Below the pieces are notes generated by a model. The model searched no databases. It was not told the origin of the DNA and saw only the letters and a list, made by a program, of their open reading frames with translations. A DNA stretch of 64,000 nt from Anniella stebbinsi (Eukaryota > Chordata > Lepidosauria > Squamata > Anniellidae), in NCBI GenBank assembly GCA_029215795.1, contig JARDYH010000002.1:16361001-16425000 (forward strand), read 5' to 3'. How positions within the stretch are numbered: the stretch's first letter is position 1; every line of letters starts with the position of its first letter. This document shows positions 1 through 11,345 of the stretch, in pieces. The position numbers and the translations under genes are program-made.

Positions 1-584
1 TGCACTTCCTGAAGCATTTAGTAATACTAATTAGTGTGCCTGCCATAAGATTAAGAGGAAAAGTTTATTATAAATTGACAGGAGTCCTTTTTATATTAAC
101 AGCTATAGTGGTGTAGTGTACAAAGGCACCCGCAAGGATCAGCTAACCCAGCTTACCAGGCATTGCACATTAATTAAGACTTAGTTTCTTCTGCAAAGGG
201 CTGGCAACTATCTGTAAAATAATTAAAGGTGGGTGACAATGTAAAAACAGGAGGCTGGAGAGCTTTGAAGTACGAATGCCATATTACTAGTTTCCTGCAA
301 AATTTGCCAATTTCTACAATTAAAAGTTCCTTGTTCCATTTTCGAAAACTCTCTAAAGATGTAGAAAGTAAATACCCTGTGTCTCATACTAAGAATAATA
401 CCAGACAACTTAATTTCCATGAAAGGTTCAGCCTAAAATAAAGATGAATAATTGGAGGCTCAGGATCCACAGCAGAGTCTCCTGAATAAGTACCAAATAC
501 TGTTAGCTTTAGCTCATGTCAACAAATACACATAATATAGCTAAAACTACTCTAAGTCTGAATGTGTTTGGGGCTTTTCTAATG
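1..584. other. TCF4 intron 3, no feature seen
   Basis: AT-rich intronic sequence. Overlapping short open frames on both strands around 223-441 have no recognisable protein and are chance. Confidence 0.6.
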
Positions 585-863
585 TAGGGTGACCATATGA
601 AAAAGAGGACAGGGCTCCTGTATCTTTAACAGTTGAATAGAAAAGGGAATTTCAGCAGGTGTCATTTGTATGCATGTGGCACCTGGTGAAATTCCCTCTT
701 CGTCACAACAGCTGAAGCTGCAGGAGCCCTGTCCTCTTTTGTATCTGGTCAAGAGGGCAGGGCTCCTGCAGCTTTAACTGTTGTGATGAAGAGGGAATTT
801 CACCAGGTGCTGCATGCAATTCTCTTTTCTATACAACTGTTAAAGATACAGGAGCCTTCCCTA
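585..863. mobile_element. Foldback MITE, family A (subfamily 1)
   Basis: The element begins GGGTGACCATATG next to TA and ends at a degraded mirror terminus also next to TA. Internally the two halves are reverse complements, with CTTTAACAGTTG and AGGGAATTTCA blocks repeated inverted, so the whole is a long hairpin. The centre has a second TIR-like unit (tgtatctggtca). Other copies lie at 5,606, 9,092 and 60,523, with a half copy at 54,484. The TA flanks suggest Tc1/mariner-type mobilisation; the family name is unknown to me. Confidence 0.85.
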
Positions 864-2028
864 TAGGAACAGAAGATGTCCCGTCCAGGTGCGCCTTATC
901 CATCTGACTCTCCCCACCTGCATTACACTGGCAGGATCACTTATTTTAAGAAGTGGCCGATAAAAACCACAAATTAATATTCATCCTAGGTGTGACTATT
1001 CTTAAACACAACACTGAAGGGTAACATGGTGCACCCTACGAATGAGCTGCGCTATTTTTCAAACTGGGAAGCTAAATTAAAATAAAAAGAAAATGTATTC
1101 CCTTTGTATGGCACAAATACCAAAATATACATGGGTGTGAGTTAGTTACTCCAAAAATACTTTTCATGAGTGGCAAAGCGGATGCGTATGCTGCGACAAC
1201 ACTTCAGCAAAATTAGCAGATCTGAATCTTTCATTATACACCTATAAAAGCCAATGGGCAACAATCCTACGCTGAGAGTAAGTCCTACTATACACAGGAC
1301 CTGCCTCTGAGTAAACATCCATAGGCATGAACTATATAAATATATCAGTTCTTTGCTAGGAACATACTTAATTTCTCAGAAGTTTGTATCCCAGACAGTG
1401 ATAGTTGGCTTGACTATACAATTCAATAGAGCCAACATTTGGCTGTCACAAACATTCACTCTTTGCTTACAAATCCTAATATTCAATGAGAGATAGGCTT
1501 CCTCTGAAATGTACTAAATATCTCAATCATTCATAGACACCATGGCTGGGATCCAAAGAGTTACTTTAGCTATACCCAAGACACTGTACACACCCAGGAG
1601 GATTTGGAGCTTTTTTCTTCTTCTTTGAACAACAGACCAAATGCCATATCATAAACTCAATTTATGTGCAGCTTGGGGAGCTACTGTTTGAGCAATGCAA
1701 ATGGAAAGCCCCCTTGAGAGCAGAAATAGTTCTTCAATTCACTGGATCCTAGCCCACATACATAAGTTACCAATATGAATCTGGAAGAGTTTACCAAAGA
1801 AGCAATGGAGGAATAAGAGAAGAGTTTAGCAAAATCAGTATTAATCTGGTATATACATTCCAGTACCACCATGTAGAACAGTGACCAGAACTAGTTCAGT
1901 GTACATGGTGAGGGTTGCATTCCTTCCCTAGCCATCCTACATATATACATACACACTCCTCTTCCATTTTGTTCTTCACATTTCTGGATTATTGTTTTTT
2001 AAAAAAGGCAGAGGAGCGCTGTTACAGA
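864..2028. other. Intronic sequence without recognised feature
   Basis: AT-rich; no exon, repeat family or RNA gene recognised. Confidence 0.5.
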
Positions 2029-2110
2029 CTCCAATTCTATGCACACTTAGCTGGAAATAAGCTCCAATAAACACAGTGGTAGTTACCTCTGGCTAAACGT
2101 GCACAGAATT
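2029..2110. repeat. Short dispersed imperfect palindrome, family D
   Basis: Ends ccaattctatgcacacttag and cgtgcacagaattct are near reverse complements around a centre with aataagctcc. It resembles the roughly 80-bp elements at 5,325, 12,862, 24,765, 33,588, 37,133 and 54,764. Confidence 0.55.
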
Positions 2111-2143
2111 CTGCTGTCCATTTCAATAACTGGTTTTGGGTAG

Positions 2144-2475
2144 AATCCTAGAATCCTAGAATAGTAGAGTTGGAAGGGGCCTACAAGGCCATCAAGTCCA
2201 ACCCCCTGCTCAATGCAAGAATCCACCTTAAAGCATGCCTGACAGATGGCTGTCCAGCTGCCTCTTGAATGCTTCTAGTGTGGGAGAGCCCACAACCTCC
2301 CTAGGTCATTGGTTCCATTTTCCTGATGTCCAGCCAGAATCTGGCTTCCTGTAACTTGAGCCCATTATTCCATGTCCTGCACTCTGGGATGATCGAGAAG
2401 AGATCCTTGCCCTTATCAGCGTAACAACCTTTCAAGTAATCAATGCTGCTGCCCATTGACATAGCGCTAGCATAA
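2144..2475 (-). mobile_element. CR1 LINE, 3' end fragment
   Basis: On the minus strand this carries the C-terminal end of a CR1 ORF2 (NNGLKLQEARFWLDIRK, the end of the reverse transcriptase protein) with frameshifts. The typical CR1 3' UTR follows, with its anti-sense hallmark ccaaccccctgctcaatgca. It ends in repeats of the octamer attctagg at 2,144-2,160, as expected for CR1 tails. It is truncated at its 5' side, as most CR1 copies are. Confidence 0.9.
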
Positions 2476-2588
2476 GCAACCTCTAGCATAATGGCAACAA
2501 CAGATGTTGGAGCGATGTTGGAGCAATGGAACAACTCATCACTCCAGCATAAGCTATTGGCATTGCCACTTACACAGGTTTTTTATGA

Positions 2589-2777
2589 CCAGTGGAGACT
2601 GGTGTTTCCTATTTCGTTGGGGCTGTGACTCCATTCTGGGTTTCAGTCAGACGTCAAAGGGAACTATCCAAGATGCTGAAACCTATTCCAACATAGGATC
2701 AGCACCTTGGATCAGTCCTTTAGAGTTCTGACCGAAACCTAGAATCCACTGAAATCGGAACCACCAGCCTCCACTGG
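2589..2777. mobile_element. MITE with about 50-bp terminal inverted repeats
   Basis: It starts ccagtggagactggtg and ends caccagcctccactgg. The inverted similarity continues inwards through the tttcagtcaga and tctgaccgaaa blocks. The total is about 189 bp with no coding capacity. The target-site duplication is not clear. Confidence 0.75.
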
Positions 2778-3447
2778 TTACATCAGTGGCATTAAGCAGC
2801 AGCCGCAACAATTTTTTTCATGTGCACTTCATTCATTTTACCATGCAGTTGCTCTATATTAGGAATTCAAGTTCAAAAGCGAACCAATCAACATTAATTA
2901 AAATATCCCCCCAAAATAGCCCATATAACTAAAGACGAAGCAGCAAATAACAAAAACTTAAATATCCACTACTGCAGTGTTTGAAAGGTCATTTCGCTTC
3001 ACTGAATTTGCTCTTTCAACTCATCACCTGCTTTATCGACAATTTAAATCAAAAGTGATGTCCTATCATAAACTTTTTATATTTTTGCATAGGTTTTATA
3101 GGATGCTTTACAAGTTTTCGACAACTTCTGCCTGCTGTAATTTATCAAAATTGATTTATTGGCCAAATCAATGGATATTCTGCAATCAAGGTAACTGTAT
3201 ATGGAGAAGAGGTTTGTGGCACGGTCATTCATGCTCATATTGCAGAGTCGCACCATAATGGTATCTGCTGATCAAACAAATAATTATTTGCAACTCACAA
3301 ATGTTGTTTTCAGGGAATCACAGCAGCAAATTTTGAAAAACCTCCCCAAATTGTCAAGATCTTTGTTTATGTGCGCTCTTTATTTTAGCATTTTTCCCAT
3401 TCTGTCCTTGCAGCCTCTGCAGCTGCCTGAGTTTTCTGAAAAGCCCC

Positions 3448-3548
3448 ACTGGGCACAATCCTATGCATGTATAGTCATAAAAAAAGTCCTATAACTGGGA
3501 ATTGTAGGACTTTTTTCTATCTACACATGCATAGGAATGCAATCTCTA
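3448..3548. mobile_element. Palindromic repeat, family C
   Basis: The arms caatcctatgcatgtatag and ctacacatgcataggaatg are inverted copies, as are the inner AAAAAGTCCTA and TAGGACTTTTT blocks. A second copy is at 49,588-49,722. Confidence 0.75.
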
Positions 3549-3569
3549 AAAGACTTAACCAAGATATCC

Positions 3570-3750
3570 GCCACTGGGGCTTTCCAGTTCTGCTGCCAGC
3601 CAAGTGCCTGAAAGCTGAGGAGTTTTCTTCTTGTTCTTCTTCTAGTTAAGAGGACTTTTAACAACAACAACAACAACAACAACAAAAAGCTCACTCAGCT
3701 TTCGGGCACTGGACTCAGCAGACAGCAGCACTGAAAAGCCCCAAAGAAGG
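3570..3750. repeat. Inverted repeat around an (AAC)n microsatellite
   Basis: Arms at about 3,574-3,625 and 3,692-3,748 are inverted copies (ccactggggctttccag against ctgaaaagcccca; tgcctgaaagctga against tcagctttcgggca). The centre is an AAC/CAA run at 3,660-3,687. It may be part of a larger element with the adjacent palindrome, since 3,435-3,450 also repeats the aaaagccccact block. Confidence 0.6.
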
Positions 3751-3879
3751 AAGTCTCTGAGTTTAATCCTCAAGGGCATTTTTCAGGAAGTTGGAGAGGC
3801 TGTCAGGACAGAACAGGATAAAATTTTAAAATAAAGAGAGCACACACCACCTCCGTACAGTAAGATAAGCAGTGAAGTC

Positions 3880-3970
3880 CTACACAGTGATAAAATTCTC
3901 CAAAATTCCCAATATCCCTACAAAAGAGGCAGAAAACTGACTTCCTCTTTTGCAGGGAAACAAAGAAGTT
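3880..3970. repeat. Hairpin repeat related to the one at 28.9 kb
   Basis: The sequence ccctacaaaagaggcag is followed 10 bases later by its near inverse cctcttttgcaggg. The block at 28,930-28,985 has the same arms in better preserved form, so these are two copies of one foldback repeat. Confidence 0.55.
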
Positions 3971-5319
3971 GGAAAAGGGCCGGTAAGGCTTTGGCACAGG
4001 ATTATTCTACCTTGGTTCCAAGGATTCAGATGACCACCTTTTTGGTCCTCTTTTCTAAATCTGTTTCCTGTTGATGGTACATGTTGAAAAGGCCATCTCA
4101 GGAGAGCCGACACATGAAGGAGGCTTCAAAGAAACAAACCTCATGAAGAATTATAACAGCTGTCTGAACTGGAAACAGGTTTCATATAAAATCATATCCA
4201 TTGTATAAACTCTCTAATATGACACAATAAAAATGAAATCTATTTACATTGACGCGAAACACAATTAACTTTCCTGGCTGACCATCTTCAAAAATAATTT
4301 CACCATTATGTGTAATTCTTTTGTCAAGGGCTATTTTGTAATTTTTTTTTTTTTTTTAGGAATTCAAACAGTTTATGCAATATACAGTGATTATAAAAAA
4401 ATACAGTACCAATCTTCAAGTACCAATCTCACCAGAATAAATAAGCAGCGGTACTATGTGGACAATATTCTTAGCTATCCATGAGATAAGTCTTTGAGAC
4501 CGCAAAAGTGAAAGCAGTGAAACCCAAAATACTATCTATTCTTCTCTTGTAAAATTACAAATGGAAGTGAGAACAAGAGCTTAACAAAATGTTAAATTCT
4601 CATAAAGCCTTAGCAACATGCAAATAATGTCATCCTAACTCTTGAGTTTAAGAAGTGTATTCCTATAATTGTGCACAAAAGGCCAAAAATCAAGTGAGAA
4701 AAAATAATAAATCAGCCATTTTTGCAGTCTTTTAATCTCACCATTTAAACTCACATTGATATTCAGCTCCACATTAACAGCCTTACATTCAAAAATAGAC
4801 ATAACACTATCATAACATTTCATGTTTCAGCTCTTTTAAAAATAAGAATGTCAAGAAAACGCTCCTAGCAAGTGTTTCCATCAATCACAGTTTGTGAAAT
4901 GGGGGAAGGAGAATAGAAAAGGAACCACAAATCTTTTCTTGCGTGGGCTGCAAAGAGAATTGTGTTCCAACTCCTAAGGAGAAACATTTACCAAAAGTTC
5001 TGTTCTGACTCCAGACAGCTGTGAGTCCCTGGCACATTACGACAGGCTGCATTTTTCTACAGTAAAATGTTAGTTCCTAGTTGACCTGTCACTTTTACAA
5101 GGATCAGAATCCTCATCCAAAGGCTTTTGGGGGCTTTTGGGGGTGGGGGGAGTTTAGAAACAGTTCCAAAAAAATAAAAAACCTTAATGACAACTTTTTC
5201 AGACATGTTAAAGCTACTAGCCTTTGTTACTGTGTTTGTAATTCAGTATTAGCACTTTTAGCAATGTGCTAAGAGGAATTCCATAGACATCAACAATTCC
5301 TTCAAGGAAGTGTAAGACA
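3971..5319. other. Intronic sequence without recognised feature
   Basis: AT-rich; a T run near 4,340-4,355 and G run near 5,142-5,150. No exon or repeat family recognised. Confidence 0.5.
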
Positions 5320-5324
5320 TTCAA

Positions 5325-5385
5325 GTATGATCCTAAGCATGTTTACTCAAAAGTAAGTCTGACTAAGTTCAATGTAAGTGTTGTT
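5325..5385. repeat. Dispersed palindrome, family D (partial)
   Basis: Contains gatcctaagcatgtttactc and aaaagtaagtctgac, the left half of a repeat very common in squamate DNA; the right half is missing. Confidence 0.5.
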
Positions 5386-5605
5386 AATGCAAAGCAATAA
5401 AGATTCTAATTACCTAGTACATGCTTTATACATTTGTGAACTCAATGCGACCAAATATCAATGGAGGGAAAGCAGAACAGACCAAAACTACGCCAGATAT
5501 TCAACAGCACTTCCAAAACATTATTCAGGCATTATATTTCTGCAGGGGAAACACAAGTCGAAAAGGGGTGCAGGGCCATGCCTTTAATCCTGCCCCCTGC
5601 ATGAT

Positions 5606-5925
5606 TAGGCTGACCATATGAAAAGGAGGACAGGGCTCCTGTAACTTTAACAGTTGTAGAGAAAAGGGAATTTCAGCCAGTGTCATTTGTATGCAATTAG
5701 TTCCTGGTGAAATTCCCTCTTCATCACAACAGTTAAAGGTGCATGCACTATACTAGAGTGACCATATACAGAAGAAGGCAGGGCCCCTGCAACTTTAACT
5801 GTTGTGATGAAGAGGGAATTTCACCAGGAACTAATTGCATACAAATGACACTGGCTGAAATTCCCTTTTCTCTACAACTGTTAAAGTTACAGGAGCCCTG
5901 ACCTGGATTTTATCTGGTCACCCTA
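5606..5925. mobile_element. Foldback MITE, family A (subfamily 2)
   Basis: The element is flanked by TA on both sides, starts GGCTGACCATATG and ends ATCTGGTCACCC. The arms are near-perfect inverted copies of about 130 bp (for example tttcagccagtgtcatttgt against acaaatgacactggctgaaa). The centre carries ctagagtgaccatata. It is the same subfamily as the copy inserted in the LINE at 60,523. Confidence 0.9.
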
Positions 5926-7394
5926 AGCGGTACACATCACATGTTGCAATGGCACAATGTTAACTGCTCTTGCAGCTGCTTAGCCCTGGGGAAATCGGTC
6001 TATAAATGTATTGTAGGAATCCAAAGAGAAAGCATACACAGCAAAGATAAGGAGAAAATACTTCTAGAATTCACTGCTCTAGTACAAAATGGTGGAAGGC
6101 AGAAACAAAGCACTAGTGATGAGCAAACTTACCGAGTGAATTTGTTATTTAATGAATTTAGAAATTAACGAATCTGTCCATGTAAGTTTGCTTCTCCTTT
6201 AATCCAAACTCTCACTTGGTGTGTATGGGTTTATATCTTGGGAGTTGTAGTTAGGAATCGCATGGTGTGGCATGACATCATGCATCATCATGTTATTCAT
6301 GATGATGTTACTCATGTTTAGTTGCCATTGCCAATTGCCAGTATGAAGATGGGACCCCGTGGAGTCCTGTTCTTCCTTGTGGAACCAGAGTTGCTGCAGT
6401 GTTGATGAGAGAAGCCACTAAGGTGCCTACTTCAAGTACATTTTGGGGGGGTCTAGGTGGTAAGCCGACTGAAATTTTTGAGGAACGAGAATCTATGTAC
6501 TATTTTACTGCGTGTGCTCCAAACCTCACAGTCAATTCTGAATTTAATATGTAATTCATAGTACATTGATCCAGACTCACTACAAAGACAGCAGCAACCC
6601 AAGCATCGTTTTGAAGAAGGTTATTGCAAGAAACGGTTCTGGTCTCAGTAGCCTATTCTCCTCTAAAGGTTAAAACTAAGGAGGATGCACATGAGTTGAG
6701 ACTGATCTCCCTATAGAAGGTTCTCTTCAGGGAGTTTTGTCATAACCTTGAGGTTAACCCTGAGTCCACTGGAACAAACTGAGATGAATTGGAATAAGAA
6801 CAGTAAGAACTGCAAAGAAGTGTTTTTCTGAAGACGGGTTTGAGCATACTTGAATTTTCCTAATTCCATGGATATATTTCTAATTCTTTTGAGGTACTTA
6901 TATCTGGACTCAAATATATTTACTTTCACAAACATTTTTGTGCAATTCTTCAATAACACATTTTAGGGTTCCTAGTTTTTTTGTGTGTTTTTTTCCCCAT
7001 TGGTTTGTTTTCACTACAAAGGTGAGCATTCCAAAAAGACGAGTTTTGGCCAGTGAGCCATCTAATTATGAAATTCAGCAGCAACACTGTAAAACATAGT
7101 GTTTTAAAATACAGAACAGTGTTTTAAGCAGCTCCACTCCAATTGTTATTCCAGACATGGCAGAAATTCTTACGCCAGAAGAATTTCTTATGCCGGAAAC
7201 TTCTGATCTGTTTTACTTGTTCCAGAGTGGCAGGCAATAATATAATCACATTTCTAGAAAGGATCTCCTTGACACCCAAGTAATGTTCTTCCCAGCAACC
7301 CCTGAATGTCATGTCATTCTGCCATAATGTCATGAAAGAATGAACTTTATCCCACTTTATTGGCTTTTCAAATGAAATGCTAATGCGGTTCCAT
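5926..7394. other. Intronic sequence, with a ZNF143-like motif at 6,238
   Basis: No exon recognised. At 6,238-6,255 the minus strand reads cctaactacaactcccaa, close to the ZNF143/Staf motif, and it is followed by a small catcatg palindrome at 6,270-6,315. Confidence 0.4.
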
Positions 7395-7530
7395 TGCCCC
7401 ATGATGGTCCGAGGCAGACCAAAGCGCTTCGGACTGCCTCAGTCCGATCTGGTCCCAATCTGGATGCAGACCAAAGCAGGCCAAATCGGCCTGCCTCAAT
7501 TCAGATTCGGGGTTCGAGCCCAGAGCAGTG
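7395..7530. other. GC-rich patch of unknown origin
   Basis: Unlike its AT-rich surroundings, this segment is rich in C, G and CpG and internally repetitive (gcagaccaaagc twice). It may be a fragment of an unrecognised repeat. Confidence 0.35.
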
Positions 7531-7699
7531 TATAGCACTACTTCTAACTATAATGCTTTCTTGCCATGTGGCACTATGTCATACCACTGAAGTATGAAAC
7601 TACGTGGTTGTCAAATTGATGTGAACCCTTCCCATGCAAACACTACTACAAGGGCCACTGATGAAGTTATGAGATGTAACTAAGTGCACTGAATGATCT

Positions 7700-8125
7700 A
7701 CACCAGCGTTCCTCACTGTAAGGCCTTAGGGCAACTGGTGACTCCTGATCAAGTGTGGCCCTCCACCTCTGTCTTTGCAGTAGCCGTTCACTCTCAGCAA
7801 GGACTCCCTAGCTTTGCCTTGTTTGCTTTAATTGTGGGCCATCTGCTGTGATTTGGGCTGCAGGAGGAGGCTTTGGGCATGGAGATCTAAGAGACCTAGC
7901 GCTTGTCAGCTGTAAGGTGGGCTGGGTGGGGAGGGAGGAGAGGAGAAGGCTGGAGCAATCAGCCAATTACCCATGGGAGGAGTTTGAGAGACAAAGAGCA
8001 ACATGATTGGCTAGCTGCAGTAGTGCACTCTGCAGGCCCCCAAGAGGACTCGATGGCAGTGCCTGGAGTTCAAGTGGCTCCTATTGAAAAATAGTGAAGA
8101 TCACCGATCTACAACAACAGAGCTG
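7700..8125. other. Likely unrecognised interspersed repeat
   Basis: Base composition shifts to GC-rich, ending near caccgatctacaac. The style is that of a non-autonomous repeat, but I found no second copy in the window and no clear terminal repeats. An open frame at 7,903-8,094 shows no known protein. Confidence 0.3.
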
Positions 8126-8871
8126 CAATACATTACTAGTGGGATGTGGAGCTGCCTAACCAAGGACAGCCGTTTGCTCAATGACCACACCTGTAATATG
8201 CAATGAGCCTAGGTTACAAAATAACTCACTTCCTTGGAAGTATAGGCCATCTAATGCAAAAGTGCCTTATAAAACCAGAAATGTGAGAAATTTCTGCAGG
8301 ATGCCTCTATTGTTACACAAGATAAATACTTCTGGAAATGGCCCTTTACAGCCGCTGTAGTTTGAGACCTTAGCTCTATGAAAATTCATATATGTACTCT
8401 TTTTAAATCTAATTTTCAGGAGAGACATATCGTATTTCTTTCACAATTTGGTGAAAACTATTGTTAGGCTTTATTCGTGCTTTGTAATCCTTCATTGGTT
8501 TGGTAAAGTTCTGAACAGTGGTTCAAAAGTTATTAAGGATTTGCTACCCATTCAAGGCTATGGTCGCAACAGCGGGCAAAGTTTTGCAGTGCATTCTCAG
8601 TTTCATTCTGAAGCTAGAATGCTGCCAGGCTCCAATATTGCAGAGGGATTCTATGTTGGAGAATCTACTGGATTCTATGTGAAATGCCTATTCCTTTAGT
8701 TATGGAATGTGACTTCTCAAACCACATATTACTATTCTAAATGGTACTGTACTGAGGAGATTGGTACGCACACTAAGTTTTGGGATCATTGAACAGTTTT
8801 CCAAGAGCAACCCTATGACAAGAGAATGACAATATTGAAGTATTAAAATTACAAATGTATAATCGGTATTC
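8126..8871. other. Intronic sequence without recognised feature
   Basis: The open frame at 8,448-8,699 has no recognisable domain. Confidence 0.45.
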
Positions 8872-9008
8872 TAAGGCCAGATTTACAACAAGCAGGATAT
8901 AACATTTTGAAAATGGTTTGAAAACTGTAGATGAGGTGTGTCCTGGGCCCCAACAGTTGTCACTACTGTTATAAACTGTTTTAAAGCAGTAGTGTAGATC
9001 CTGCCTAA
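8872..9008. mobile_element. PIF/Harbinger-like MITE, family B
   Basis: A 131-bp element lies between TAA duplications (8,872-8,874 and 9,006-9,008). Its ends are degraded inverted repeats (ggccagatttac and gtagatcctgcc). The core has gtcctgggccccaacagttg, shared with copies at 23,452, 53,807 and 63,885. The 3-bp TTA/TAA duplication is typical of Harbinger-type transposition. Confidence 0.75.
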
Positions 9009-9091
9009 GTCTAAATCTGAAAGAAGTTGTTAACAGGGATTCATAACAACTGCAATCACTTAAGCACATGGACAGTGTGATATCATCAGTA

Positions 9092-9418
9092 TAGGGTGAC
9101 CATATGAAAAGGAGGCCAGGACTCCTATATCTTTAACAGTTGCATTGAAAAGGGAATTGAAGCAGATGTCCTTTGTATGCGTGAAGCACCTGTTGAAATT
9201 CCCTCATCATCACAACAGTTAAAGATGCAGGACCCTGTCCTCTTTTGTATCTGGTCAACAGGACAGGGCTCCTGCAGCTTTAACTTGTTTGATGAAGAGG
9301 GAATTTCACCAGTGCTGCATGCATACAAATGACACCTACTGAAATTCCCTTTTCTATACCTGTTAAATTACTGTTAAAGATATAGGAGCCCTGTCCTCCT
9401 TTCCATATGGTCACCCTA
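9092..9418. mobile_element. Foldback MITE, family A (subfamily 1)
   Basis: TA-flanked, with termini GGGTGACCATATG and CATATGGTCACCC forming a perfect inverted repeat. The arms fold back over most of the length. The centre is the tgtatctggtcaacaggaca type, as in the copy at 585. Confidence 0.9.
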
Positions 9419-11270
9419 GATCAGTAGTACTGACCAGCTGAGTCCGAACAACACCAAAAGCAAGAGGCAACCCTGTCCCCTATCATTACCTAACAATTGT
9501 TAGCTTTAGGTTTAATCAGGTCATCTGCCTCTAATCCCCAGCTACAACCAAATATTTTACAAAGTCATCTTTAATCATTTCGAAACCTACAATCATTTCA
9601 TTCTAAGGAAGATATAGTCTGTGAATCAGATACAGAAATGTATAACAACAACGTTTTCGAGGACAGAAAAAGTGGTGACATAAACCTGAATCTCTCACAG
9701 TATGAAGATTATCTAGCACTTCAACCTAATATCCTAGCTCGTTCATATTCATAAAATCCAGAATTCAACTTCATAGAAAACTACCAGCATACAGATTACT
9801 TGCCCTTGGGTTCAAAGTCCCTCAGAGTGGGATTAAAATAATAAATGTTAAGAATGGAATTAAAAATCGGGAAGGAAAGCAAAAACAATAACAATTATCA
9901 TGGGTTTTCTGCATGTTCTACCTAAGAATTGGAATGCTATGTTCAAGAAACAGACTTCATGATAAACTATACAAAACTCCTTTACTCTTTAAAACATCTT
10001 TCATTTTACTACAACATTATAATCTTCCAGAATCGAGTAGTATTTCAAGGTCAGGATACAAAATTAGATCACAATCCGAATTCTGGAGATCTAGAGAAAA
10101 TAATATCAAATTGCCAACATTATTGCATTCTAAGAGCGCACCAATATCAGCAACTGAAGGATGGGCAAAACAAATCCTCCCATTAGATTATTATAACTGT
10201 CGTCATATGGTTCTTACGTTTGCTATCATAAGAGCACTATGATCCACTTTGTGATTCCAGGTGACGTCTACAAATATGGAACAACTATACTGGTAACAAC
10301 AGCAATCCAAATCCTACATTTTCCACTCCATCATGGACACAGAACCTTCCTATCTTTTTCTTATGCGAGCCCCACTCATCTGGCTTGCTGCAAGAGTTAT
10401 TATCATGTGATCAGTATTTCAGAAGATAAATAGGCCTTTGTTGAATTAAGTTTGTTCACATTTCAACCCTAAACCAACATCTGGTGCTCTCAGTGTCCAA
10501 CACATTGCTCATTAACTTCCAGCACACACATTATTTTCTACCGAGACACACACCAGTGACTAGGTTGAAAATACTGTGGAAAAAGGAACGCGCTGGACCA
10601 TTTAGACTGTTTTTATACATAGCTCAATGGGCACAATGGTGCTGAATACAAGGCTGCAGTTCAATTGAAGTGTTCCACTGTCATCACAAACAGCTGCAGA
10701 ACCCCCGAGTCTGAAATGCAGCCTTCCCATTCAAGCTCATTTCTCCCATTGTTACTTATAATGTGATCTAAAGGAACATTTGCAGGATTTCATAGAAAGT
10801 TTAAATGTTGTTTGATGAGAGCCATTAGATATTTAAATCTGAAACGAACGACATACAGTAGGCAAGAGAAGCAATCACCACACACCTAAACTAGAGCTGA
10901 AAACTTCACGGCTATTATCCTCCTCTTGTTTGTGGCTAATATTTGTAATGGAGCATGTAGTACTGTAATGGCAATATGCATTCCCAAGGGGAAAAGTGGG
11001 GGGTGAGGGAGAGAGAGAGAGAAAGCCCCAAACCCTGAAATACTGGCCTCGTGTTTCAGGTATTCTCTTTCACAGAAGTTCCACTGTATTTAAATTGATC
11101 AAATGCTGGGTGGCTAAATGCCAAGTGAAGAAACATCACAGTCCCCTCCCCACACACTTTTTTTCCCCACAAACATTTAATATGAGGTTAATCAACATGT
11201 AGTGTTGGCTTCGTGTGAGTAGGACCCTAGAGTTTCCAAGAATTAGGATTCATTCTGGCATAGGATAGGG
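9419..11270. other. Intronic sequence without recognised feature
   Basis: Overlapping open frames at 9,913-10,242 and 10,239-10,433 have no recognisable protein. A short (GA)n run is at 11,009-11,021. Confidence 0.45.
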
Positions 11271-11345
11271 CAGTATTCCCCAAGCTTGTGACCTCCAGAT
11301 GTTTTGGATGACAAATCCCTATGAGGAATGTTGGACTAGCCAAAG
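11271..11345. repeat. Dispersed repeat, family E (partial)
   Basis: Carries tattccccaagcttgtgacc then tccagatgttttggatgac, the left half of a repeat widespread in squamates. Other copies are at 17,385, 21,722 and 38,020. Confidence 0.6.

Noticed and set aside
7505..7518. ggttcgagccc resembling a Pol III B box
   Set aside because: No A box at the right distance, no tRNA fold and no T-run terminator.
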